Below, in pieces: positions 33,237 to 43,438 of a stretch of DNA of 64,000 nt (position 1 is the first letter of the stretch; every line of letters begins with the position of its first letter). The notes below the pieces were generated by a model, which searched no databases, had not been told where the DNA came from, and saw only the letters and a program-made list of their open reading frames with translations. This DNA is from Portulaca oleracea (lineage: Eukaryota; Streptophyta; Magnoliopsida; Caryophyllales; Portulacaceae), in NCBI GenBank assembly GCA_029582165.1, contig CM055885.1, positions 10,910,729-10,974,728 of the forward strand, given 5' to 3'. Made by a program: the position numbers and the translations under genes.

Positions 33237-34014
33237 ATGTTGAATAAACATACAACTTAAACTTAATAGTTACATATCCAAAATTTATGACAAATAATCA
33301 TGAATGGATAAGCTAATAAGTTATTGGAAGTTATAACCAATCTTGGCCACTGCCGCTTTAAATGCTTGAAACATGATCACACACGTCCAATTAAACATCC
33401 AACAAACCTCATTCTCATGCATGAAATATTGGGAAATCATGAACTGTAAAAGATCATCAATCTAAATCAAGTCATGCATGTATCCAAAAACCGAGTATTG
33501 GAACTAACTAATTGCCATGATCTTATGACAATTTCCATAAACACATACTTTCATGAACAAGCATGCAAATAGCCAAATGATTCACGCAAAACATTGATAA
33601 AAAAAAAAAAAGACCACCAACAATGTATACATAAACTTGTATGGCATAGATAATTAAAAGTTGATCATAACCAACATTGAACTATCATGAGTCATCCAAG
33701 GGGGAAAAAAACATGCTCATGCCACTCATATGACAATAATGTTCATGCTAAACCATACATTATTACCGCAATCATCAAATGACGAATGCAACTTCCTCTT
33801 GAATTGAATTAACAAATTAGAGAACTAGTTAATTACTTATTTTATGTCTGGTGTGATCCCAAACTCCAAGATAAGCCCATGGCCTCCTTATCTTCATAAT
33901 AATGGATCCACTAAAAAACTCATCCAAACACATCTTCATTACTTGATCTTGATCTTGTAATGCTCCAAGCCTCCAACTCAAGATCCTATATCTGATCTTA
34001 TAAAAGTCTACGAT
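33237..34014. other. AT-rich non-coding stretch
   Basis: No gene seen. The last 200 bp lead into LTR-like segment B and have a repeated TTGATCTTGATCTTG motif. Confidence 0.35.
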
Positions 34015-34405
34015 TGTTGGAAATATGGGAACAACAATGGATGGGTAAACCAGTATAGCGAGAGAGTCGTAGGCGTATCTACTCTCCGTAGACTTTTATA
34101 TCAACGGTATAAAGTCTATTGGATAAAACTCTGCCAAGGCCTAAAAACTTAATTTCAAACTTTCATGATCAAACTCTAGAGTTGTTGCAGTTCAACACCA
34201 GAGAAAGGGTGTTTGGAGAGGAATGAATTCAATTGAACAATGGCCATAAAAAACATTCTAGTTATAGGCAATTAGGCATATAGAATATGACTAATATCCC
34301 TTAAAGATGGATAACAACCACCAATGGATTGGGCTTGCATAGAGGATAATCATTTTGCGTCAAACTTACTTAACATTACACATACACTTGAAATTATCTA
34401 ACAAT
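34015..34405 (+). repeat. LTR-like segment B (partner of segment A)
   Basis: The first 29 bp are identical to the start of segment A at 18377. Its end block (CAAACTTACTTAACATTACA...ATTATCTAACA) matches the end of segment A. The central part is unrelated or strongly diverged. Segment lengths to the end block are similar (about 312 and 346 bp). It is in the same orientation as segment A. Confidence 0.5.
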
Positions 34406-35005
34406 TAATAAACATGTTATATAAATAGTCCTCCTAAAATGCAATCTTTATCTTTGAAATTTGGGTATAAATAGAGAAATTTGTTGTCAAATGTTAACAT
34501 GACCAAATTTCCTTGGGGTCCTTAGGTTAGGCTTTTCTTCTAGTTTGTTGTTGACCTGTTGTACTACACTCTTTCCCCACCCACCAGCCGTCATGTTTTA
34601 TACCTTGTGGAGAGGTCTAATTAGGTGTCAGCTTGCCATTGTTAAAAAAAAAGTTATTCTATAAATAAAAGAGGGATTACAAAATTACAATATTATAAGT
34701 TTGTAACTCTACAATTAGAACAATTTCTCTGAGTTTATAAATGCGGTACATAAAAAATGTTAAGAGTTTAATTAAGTCAAATTTGTGAGGGATACTAACG
34801 TAGTCAAACTCAAGATATAAACATGGGCGAATTTGTAGGTAGTGTAGCGGTGTCCATGTACAACCTAAGCCAAAAAAATATTGTGATTCTTTAATATTAT
34901 TCGAAAGAAATTTTATTAATTGGACCGAGTGGACACCCTTAAAAAATCCCAAAAAAACTTAATAGGGGTGTCCAACTTAGTAGCAACCCAAAAACCCTAA
35001 AATAT
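34406..35005. other. AT-rich non-coding stretch
   Basis: A 91-codon minus-strand frame (34952-34677) has no recognisable motif. Sequence near 34930-34980 repeats GGACACCCTT / AGGGGTGTCC as an inverted pair, possibly a small element end. Confidence 0.35.
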
Positions 35006-35007
35006 TA

Positions 35008-35269
35008 CTCCCTCTGTCCGAAATAAATTGTCCAAGTTTGACGTACGACTAATTAGGTCAAAATGTTTAAATTTTGACCGTTAATTTATCAAATTATATG
35101 TTGAGTTATTATACAAGACTACTACTATAAAATTTGTGATGAAAAATATTTTTACCTGAATACAATATTATTACTCTTACTAAGATAAAACGTAAAAAAT
35201 TAGCGGTCAAAGTATTGCATCGAAGACCGTGCAAAAGTAAATTGGATAAATTAATTGGGACGGAGTGAG
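35008..35269. mobile_element. Stowaway-type MITE (Tc1/mariner), 262 bp, TSD TA
   Basis: The left end CTCCCTCTGTCCG and, inverted, the right end CTCACTCCGTCCC are the classic Stowaway termini. TA flanks both sides. The interior is AT-rich with TTGACC/GGTCAA inverted motifs. Confidence 0.93.
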
Positions 35270-35328
35270 TACCAAATTATTTTTTATACACAAAAAGTGT
35301 ATGTCAATGAGTTGGGCAATTGGGTATC

Positions 35329-37438
35329 TGTAACGCCCCGGAAATTCAATTATAAAAAGTCTAAGTCAAACTAACGTTAACAGACAAAACTTAGCGGAAG
35401 ACTTCAAATTTAGTTTGGGCGTCACTGCCGTATCCCCGAAGGGACACAAGGCGAGAAAGGAAAACACAACTGTCTGCTAACGGTAACTACTAACAACTGA
35501 AAACAAACTTTAAGAATTCACAACGATAACAAAATAAAGGGTTCAAGGACTTCTAGATTCGTCGTCCTCACTTCTAACTCCCGTCCCCAGCATTTAGATC
35601 TTCACCTGAAATCAAAACATTTCAGAAAATGAGGGGGAAATCTCAATAATGTCTACCCCTAACGTTTAAAACAGTTTAAGTTCATTTCAATTCATTTTGG
35701 GAGAGGATCAAATCAAAGCGTTTACAAACCTTTAACCCTTAACTGCTTTCCTCAACCCATCCAATCCATATTTTAATTTGCATGGATACCAAATCCCTTA
35801 AAGAACATCGCCTACCAAAGGCATCATAACAACTATCCTATATCGTGATACAACCGATCTCCCGCACATAACCCATACAGCCTCGAATCACGGTCTCGGG
35901 GTTATCACCGCATAAATATTAGCCTCTCAACGGCATCAACCGATGCCACCAAGGGCATCAACATCTATCCTATATCGAGTACAACCACGATCTCCTGCAC
36001 ATAACCCATACAGGCCTCGAATCCTGGTCTCGGGGTTATCACCCGCATGAATATTAGCCTGTCAAAGGCATCAAAAACAACAACCCGCTTAATGTTTCCA
36101 CTTTGAATTATTAATTCATTAATCAAACTCATCTCACAACTCTCAAGTCAAACCCATCTCGGATTATCAAAATCATTAACAAAAACTTCGAATAAAAGAC
36201 CATCCAATTTCTCAACTCAAATAAACCAAGATCACAAACGAATCAAAAAGATTATCAAAATAGATGGTCGTATTTCCACAAAAGTCCCCTTTCGGGATGC
36301 AATTCTCAAAATAGATTATAAAACATCAAAACACATTTAAAGAGCATCCCGGTGGGGATTAGAGCATAGACAATTACCTGGTACTCTTCACAGCACAGCA
36401 AAAGAAGAACACACTTGAGCTCACTAACGTCTCGCACTAACTCGGGCGTAGGTCTCGGTGGTTCTGGGCAGGCGTCGACGGCGGTGTGCGACGGTCGGAG
36501 GGAGTGTCGGCGTCGGGCGGTCAGGGCGTCGTCGGAAGTCGCGGTGGCAGCCGGTGGTTGGGGCCGGAACAACAGCAACAGCAGCGACAGCAACAATCCA
36601 CGTCTTCTCGAGTCTGAGCGACGTGTGGTGGCTTCGGTGGCTGCGACGATGGAGGCACGGTGGTCGTCCGATGTCTGGTCGTCGACGGTGGTGGTCCTGG
36701 TCGTCGGTGGTGCGATGGAACGATCGAAAAAGAAAGAGAGGAAGAGGAAGGAGGAGATGGTTGCGGTGGTCGACTCCGACGGTGGCGGTGTCCCAGAGGC
36801 GGCGAAGACCGACGACAGGGACGGCGGTGGAGTGAAGGTGGTGGTGGCGCGGCTGGGCGGTTGAACAGAGGGAGGTGAGGGTTGAGAGAGAGACAGCGAA
36901 AGAGAGAGAGAGGGGGTCGGGAATGGTTGCGGTGGTTGGGGAGGTTACCGGCGATGGTGCCGGCGGCGGGACTGGTGGCGCTGGTGGCTGCTGGCCGAGA
37001 GAGAGAGATTGGGAGGAGAGGGGAGTAGCTAGGGTTTGAGGAGGGATTAGTTTAGGGTTTGAGGGAGGGAGTTAGGTGTATATATATGCTACCCATAATT
37101 AGGCCCAATTAACCCAACTAATCCTAACTTAGCCCAATTAACAATTAAAAACTGATTTTTCTAAAAAAAAAAAAAAAACTAATAATTCTAATAATAGTAA
37201 TAATAATATTAATACTAATAATCATATAATCACATAACAAATAATATTCACGTAATTAATCACATAATAATATTAACCAGCGGAAAATTACTATTCTACC
37301 CTTGTTAGTCCCTCAACGGTCCTACGAGCTCAAGCGTTAGCATAAATAAACACATTACGAACAACAGTAAATAACGAAGTCAACCTATTTTATTAACGAC
37401 GTCACGGTCAACATCGTTGGATTTTTCGGGGTTTTACA
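35329..37438 (-). repeat. 3' LTR of the Tekay-like element
   Basis: 2110 bp. It contains a region of (TAA/TAAT)n-like AT repeats near 37170-37250 and a G/C-rich part (36440-36990) whose frames are not genes. Compared with the 5' LTR, differences cluster at CAG/CTG-containing sites in 35700-36060 and at 36460-36530, 36830 and 36970. Confidence 0.95.
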
Positions 37439-37600
37439 TCATTACCTTCTTAAAAGAAGTTTCGTCCTCGAAACTTAAACTTAAACTTAACCCTAACGGT
37501 CCGGTAAGGAAACTAACGGTTCCGTTCAACCTAAAACTCGAGGTTTTACAACATTACCTTCTTAAAAGAAGTTTCGTCCCCGAAACTTGACGCGCCTTAG
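37439..37600 (-). repeat. Duplicated 3' end segment next to the Tekay LTR
   Basis: CATTACCTTCTTAAAAGAAG followed by TTTCGTCC(T/C)CGAAACTT occurs at about 37439-37472 and again at about 37551-37588. A GTTTTACA-like end (GGTTTTACA) precedes the second copy. This is the region where the polypurine tract (CTTCTTTTAAGAAGG on the minus strand) sits, so the 3' end of the element appears to be duplicated by about 112 bp. Confidence 0.6.
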
Positions 37601-40600
37601 GCTTGGAACAAGTGAGGGTACTTCTTCCTCATCTCGTCTTCTCGCTTCCTGTGTGCTTACATTGTAGTATGATTCGCCCATCGTACTTTTACCAAGGGAA
37701 CTACTTTCCTCCTAAGCTGCTTTTCTCTATGGTCCAATATTTCTAGTGGCTGCTCTTCATAGCTCAGATCTTCTTGCAGCTGAAGCGGCTCGGGATCAAT
37801 CACATGGGTCGGGTCCGGAACATATTTCCTGAGTTGTGACACATGGAAGACATTGTGCACTCTAGGGAGTTCTCCCGGCAGCTGTAACTTATAGGCGACT
37901 TCTTCGATACGTTCCAAAATTGGGTATGGCCCGATAAACCTTGGTGTCAACTTCCCCGACTGGCCGAATCTCATAACCCCCTTCGTGGGTGAAACCCGCA
38001 AAAACACGTATTCCCCTACTTCAAACTCTAGAGGTCTTCTCCTTTTATCAGCATAACTCTTTTATCGACTTTGTGCTGCCTTCATCTTGTCTTGAATGAT
38101 TTGAACCTTCTGAGTAGTGGCCTGTATTAGGTCCGGTCCAATCGTTAGAGCTTCATCGATGTCCTGCCAACATAGGGGAGTTCTACATCTCCTTCCATAC
38201 AAAGCCTCGAAGGGTGACATCCCTATGCTAGCATGGTAGCTGTTGTTGTATGAGAACTCAATGAGAGTCAACTCGTCATCCCACGAGTCTTTGAAATCTA
38301 ACGCGCATGCTCGCAACATGTCTTCGAGGGTTTGGATGGTCCTCTCTGTCTGCCCATTTGTAGCTGGGTGAAAAGCGGTGCTGAACTTAAGCTTTGTGCC
38401 AAACGCCTCTTGTAACTTTTTCCAAAAACCCGACTGAAATCTGGTGTCTCTGTCTGAGACTATAGAGCTGGGTACTCCGTGTAACCTTACAATCTCCCTT
38501 ACATAGGCTTGAGCTAGCTGATCTAGGGACCAATTGTTGGCGATGGCTAGGAAATGAGCCGACTTGGTCAAACGATCTACAATCACCCATATTGCATTGT
38601 GTTTCCGCCTGGTCCTTGGTAGACCTATCACAAAATCCATTGATATCGAATCCCATTTCCATTCAGGGACATCTAACGGTTGCAGAAGTCCGGCTGGTCG
38701 TTGATGCTCTGCCTTGACTCGCTGGCAAGTAAGACACTTGGCCACAAAGTCTGCCACTTCTTGTTTCATATTACTCCACCAGAACATTTGTTTCAGGTCC
38801 TTGTAAAGCTTATTTCCTCCCGGGTGTACGGAATATGGCGTATTGTGCCCCTCTTCTAAGATCTTCCTCTTCAACTTCTCCATGTTGGGTACACAGACGC
38901 GGTTATGGAACCGTAACGTACCATCTTCGTGGATCACAAAGCCAGGGGCTTTCCCTTGCAACACTTCCTCCCGTATCTTGGCAAGCTGTAAGTCCAGTTC
39001 TTGAGTTCTCTTGATCTCCTCCATTAGAGTAGGTTGTAACTCCATGGCATTCAGTACAGCTTTCTTCCCAGGTGTTACCACATTAATCTCCAATCTCCTA
39101 AACTCCTCGCACAACTCGTGCGGCATCGTCATCAAGTGGTTTATAGCAGGATACGGTCTTCTACTCAGGGCATCAGCCACTACGTTTGCCTTCCCGGGAT
39201 GATATTGAAAATTCACATCGTAATCCTTTAGAAACTCTAACCATCTTGTCTGCCTAAGGTTCAGCTCCTTTTGCGTGAAAAGGTACTTCAAACTCTGATG
39301 GTTTGTGAATATCTCACAGTGTACTCCATAAAGATAATGCCTCCAGATCTTAAGCGCAAAAACCACTGCTGCCAACTCCAGATCATGAGTGGGGTAATTC
39401 TTTTCATGTGTCTTCAGTTGCCTGGATGCATATGCAATTACCTTCCCATCCTGCATGAGCACACAACCTAATCCACCATGTGATGCGTCACTGTAGATGA
39501 CAAAACCTTCGTTCCCTTGAGGTAAAGCAAGAATAGGGGCCGAGGTAAGCCTCTTCTTCAGCTCCTGAAATGCTTGCTCACATTTGTCCGACCATGCGAA
39601 CTTTATTGACTTCCGAGTCAAATTGGTTAACGGGGTGGCGATTTTCGAGAAATCTTGCACGAACTTCCTATAATACCCTGCCAAACCCAGAAAACTCCTT
39701 ATCTCCGTGGCATTCTTCGGTGTCGGCCACTTGGTGATGGCCTCCACCTTTTGAGGGTCTACTGCCACTCCTTCCTTAGACACCACATGTCCTAAGAACG
39801 CTACTTGTTCCAACCAAAACTCACACTTCTTAAGCTTCGCATAAAGCTTGTTGCTCCGTAGAGTCGTCAATACTTCTCTCAGATGATTCGCATGCTCCTC
39901 TCGTGTTCCTGAGTATACCAATATGTCGTCGATGAACACCACTACAAACTTATCCAGGAACGGCTCAAACACTCTGTTCATCAAATCCATGAAGGCGGCT
40001 GGGGCATTCGTAAGCCCAAAAGGCATTACCACGAACTCATAATGACCATACCGAGTTCGGAATGCGGTTTTAGAGATATCTTCTTCGCGAATTCTCAACT
40101 GGTGATAACCTGACCTCAGGTCTATCTTAGAAAACGTTGTTGCTACTCGCAACTGGTCGAAAAGATCATCAATACGAGGTAGGGGATAGCGATTCTTGAT
40201 GGTAATCTTGTTCAACTCCCGGTAATCGATGCACAACCTCATGCTACCATCTTTCTTCTTTACGAACAGCACAGGTGCTCCCCATGGTAACGTGCTGGGT
40301 CGGATATACCCCTTTTCCAACAGCTCATCCAGCTGAGTCTTCAACTCCTTAAGCTCTGCGGGCGCCATGCGATATGGGGCTTTTGAAACAGGTGCGGCCC
40401 CGGGCTCCAAATCGATGCAGAAGTCTACCTCTCTGATTGGAGGCAAACCCGGAATCTCCTCTGGAAATACATCAGGATACTCCCGCACTACCGGGATATT
40501 CTCAATCGCAAGCTCCTCCGCCTTGGTGTCGATTACGTTGTATAGAAACCCTTCACAACCTTGGCCTAACAACTTTTGAGCCTTGAGAGCGGAGATGATC

Positions 40601-40983
40601 CGTACACTATGAAGGTGCCTATCACTCCAATGCACTACCTTCTTTCCGTTTGGTCCCATTAAGGTCACCTTTTGCTTATAACAATCTATCTGGGCTCTAT
40701 ATTTTGCTAACCAGTCCATCCCCAAAATAACGTCGAACTCCATAAGGTCAAACATATAAAGGTCGGCCTCAAACTCCTGTCCTGCTATCACTATAGGGCA
40801 TCCACCATATAACTCTCCACAACTAATGGTATCCCCGGTAGGTAGGGCTACCGACATAGGCTTACTATTCTCCGAGGGTTTCATCTTAGCCTTCTCTACT
40901 ATAGCTCGTCCAACAAAAAAATGACTAGCACCAGAATCAAACAAAACAGATATAGTGTAGAGGTGGAGAGAGAAGGTACCCAC
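37601..40983 (-). CDS. pol of the Tekay-like element: protease, RT, RNase H, integrase, chromodomain-like end
   Basis: A 973-codon open frame (40983-38062) has, in order: protease ([11 protein letters not shown], about residues 14-24), RT ([38 protein letters not shown] with its two Asp), RNase H ([13 protein letters not shown]; a TNHQSLKYL block), integrase zinc finger ([11 protein letters not shown]...[11 protein letters not shown]) and integrase core ([26 protein letters not shown]). A TAA at 38064-38062 interrupts the frame. The same frame continues with [13 protein letters not shown] into [16 protein letters not shown] and the region where a chromodomain is expected ([12 protein letters not shown]). 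A second TAA lies at about 37659-37657, and the frame ends near 37601. Apart from these two nonsense codons it is remarkably open, so the element is young. Enzymes act in reverse transcription and insertion. Confidence 0.93.
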
Positions 40984-41043
40984 ACAACGTCCGCCTGCTT
41001 CTCACCTCTTCTTTCCTCATTACGTATACTCGTCCTCCTCCGT

Positions 41044-42276
41044 TCATGGCGGTTCATTGCCATGACGAGGCGGGTTTGCTGGCCTCCCTCGGTTATTCTG
41101 ATTTCCACCAGATCCACCTTGGTTTTGCTGTTGTGGCCTTTGGTTCCCATTATAGCCTCCCCGATTTTGATATGTTGTCTGCGGGGCTCTCCAATTCCCG
41201 TTGCTCCCATGGTTTCCATTATTTCCACTATTATTACCCCCTGAGTTCTGTAAAGGGCATTGCCTGATGTGATGCTGAAGACTCCCACATTTAAAGCATC
41301 CCCCCTTTGCGGCTCCTGATCTACAATTCCTAGCAAGATGGCCAGGTCGACCACAAATCCCGCAAATAGGAACCTGGGTTGGTCCACGTCCCGAAGATTG
41401 GTTGTTTTGCCAGTTGTTGGGGCGGAACCTCTTTTCCTGATAGGGTTGAGGTGGGTTAAAACGGGGTGGCTCTTTCCTCTTTTGCCCTTGTATGCCTAAC
41501 TGTCGTTCCATGTCGTGCATCACCCTTTCTACAGTGAGGGCAACGTTCAGCATGTTCTGGTAAGACGTGAACTCCCGCGATGACATGCGATCCTGAATCT
41601 TGCAGTTCAATCCATCCCAGAAACGGTCCATCCTTAGCTGTTCAGTGGCTACCAACGCAGATGCAAAACGAGATAGTTCAGTGAACTTGGCAGAGTAGGC
41701 AAGCACGCTAGTTTCCCCTTGACGCAGATTCATGAATTCTTTTTCTTTCGCCTTCTGGAGAGAAATTGGGTAAAATTGATCCTTTAGCACAACCTTAAAA
41801 TGGTTCCAGTCGAAACCCGGTTCAGTTCTGATTTCCTTCACACTGGCCCACCACAAATCGGCCTCTTCCTTCAGGTGGTAAGCAGCAAAATCCACCCTTA
41901 ACTCCTCAGGACAGCGAGTTGTGTCAAAAATCTTTTCAATCTCTCTAACCCAATCTTCAAATACTTTGGGGTCAGCTACCCCGGTGTAAGCGGGCGGGTT
42001 GAAGCTGTTGAACCTTTGGAGAAGAGCGGAGGGGTCATCTTCCCTCCCTCCTCCTTGTCGATCCACCACTTTCCTCAGTAGGTCCTCGTGCTTGCCGAGC
42101 ATCTCAATCATTAGCATGCTAGCAAGGTCGTTTCCCGATGTTGCTGTACTCGACCCTGGTATCAAATGAGCCAGGCGCTGGCGCAGTTCAGTCGCGGTTT
42201 GAGGCCGTTGTTCAGCTGCAGCTTGCGGGCGCTCCCGAGCACCGTGGTTAGGTTGAGTACCGTTCACGTCCGACAT
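41044..42276 (-). CDS. gag of the Tekay-like element, 410 codons
   Basis: Starts MSDVNGTQPN at 42276. The retrotransposon Gag domain spans about residues 95-230 (FEDWVREIEKIFDTT, EEADLWWASVKE, FMNLRQGETSVLAY). Two CCHC zinc knuckles lie near residues 305-341 (CGICGRPGHLARNC; CFKCGSLQHHIRQC), followed by an Asn/Gly/Gln-rich tail. Gag and pol use the same reading frame but are separated by about 60 bp with several stops. Over that gap an alternative frame is open, suggesting two compensating small indels in what is normally one polyprotein. The protein would package element RNA. Confidence 0.92.
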   Translation of the reverse strand: MSDVNGTQPNHGARERPQAAAEQRPQTATELRQRLAHLIPGSSTATSGNDLASMLMIEMLGKHEDLLRKVVDRQGGGREDDPSALLQRFNSFNPPAYTGVADPKVFEDWVREIEKIFDTTRCPEELRVDFAAYHLKEEADLWWASVKEIRTEPGFDWNHFKVVLKDQFYPISLQKAKEKEFMNLRQGETSVLAYSAKFTELSRFASALVATEQLRMDRFWDGLNCKIQDRMSSREFTSYQNMLNVALTVERVMHDMERQLGIQGQKRKEPPRFNPPQPYQEKRFRPNNWQNNQSSGRGPTQVPICGICGRPGHLARNCRSGAAKGGCFKCGSLQHHIRQCPLQNSGGNNSGNNGNHGSNGNWRAPQTTYQNRGGYNGNQRPQQQNQGGSGGNQNNRGRPANPPRHGNEPP

Positions 42277-43438
42277 CCTGATATCAGGGGGTCGATTTAG
42301 TCTACTTAAAGGGTTTTCCGATCCATAATCTCAACATCAAACTAAAGGTAGCTACTTGGTCCGGTCTTCTCATAGAGTGTTAAACAACACGAAAACATAA
42401 TTCTAATTCGCCAAGTAACTTCTTATGACAACAGTTTATTTCATGAATTCTCATCACATTTGGCAAGGCCACAAAACAATATTTCCATATACCAATGTAA
42501 TCATGTATAATACTTCCAAAAGAACAACAAGTCAATATTCAGATTATTTCACAGTTTAACAAAATATTAACATAACAACTATACATCAACACTCAACACA
42601 TAGTAGCCATCCCACTCAGATGATCCTCCTGCATCGAGGGTTCTTCCTCGCTGAGACTGGAGTCCACTCAGGATCACTCGTCTCATCCCCTGAGCCCTCC
42701 TCGGGGTCTTCTCCTGTTTCCCGGTCCACCTCATCCTCCTCCTCGGGTGGAATATCATGCTCGGGCTCAACGGCGGGTGCAGCCGTGACCCTTGAGGTTA
42801 CCTCGGGCTCGAAACCCAGCGCCGCCTCGGCGGGTCCTCCTCCGGATCTTCTTCGTGGTCATCCTCATGATCCTCACCGTGCAGGCCTGGGTTCACTGGA
42901 CCTCTCTACTCCTGGCAGATCCCAATCCGGCGATCTTAGAAAAGACCCGGGATTCGATGTTCGACTCCACCCGCAACCTCGACACCAACAAAGACGGGTG
43001 TGGGTACCTCTCCTCGAAGCGGTGGCGGCAAGAATGACAAGATGATATGGCCCCACCGTGGATCATCTCGTAAGGTGAGCGAGAAAGCGTTAGCTGGGCT
43101 TCCTCGTTGTCACGCAAATGTGAGTTCGGGACATCCTTGGTGTATCGTTCGATCTCATCGTAAAGTTCAAGATGTGGGTTCCCAAATACCCACCAGAGGA
43201 ATGGGTGTGTAACGGTGAAAGCACGCGTGACAGTGTGTGCGTTGTGCCATCCTACAAGGTTAGAACGCATTACACATAAAATACTGATGATATAATCAAA
43301 CAACATATTCAAGGAAGGCATGGAACCATTTTCCCCCATCCTACGCTCATCACTCCGAACTTAGCTTCCTAGGGTCCATCTAAACCTAAAGGACTCTGAG
43401 GAGCTACTAGGTCGCAACCCAGAGCTCTGATACCATTC
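42277..43438 (-). other. 5' leader of the Tekay-like element with an upstream ORF
   Basis: Between the 5' LTR and gag lies 1.16 kb. On the element's sense strand a 148-codon frame (43339-42893) reads MGENGSMPSLNMLFDYII at its start and has a Cys/His pair region (SSCHSCRHRFEERY). Whether it is translated is unknown, and I do not recognise a domain. Frames on the opposite strand (42620-43045) are probably shadows. The primer site is at the right edge (43435-43424). Confidence 0.55.

Noticed and set aside
36306..36878. Arg/Ser/Val-rich frames on both strands, repeated at 44541-45078
   Set aside because: They lie inside the two LTRs of the Tekay-like element, in a GGT/CGG-rich stretch; differing indels between the two copies break the frames.
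42620..43045. 141-codon plus-strand frame rich in Ser/Gly/Pro
   Set aside because: Antisense to the retroelement leader; no protein motif.
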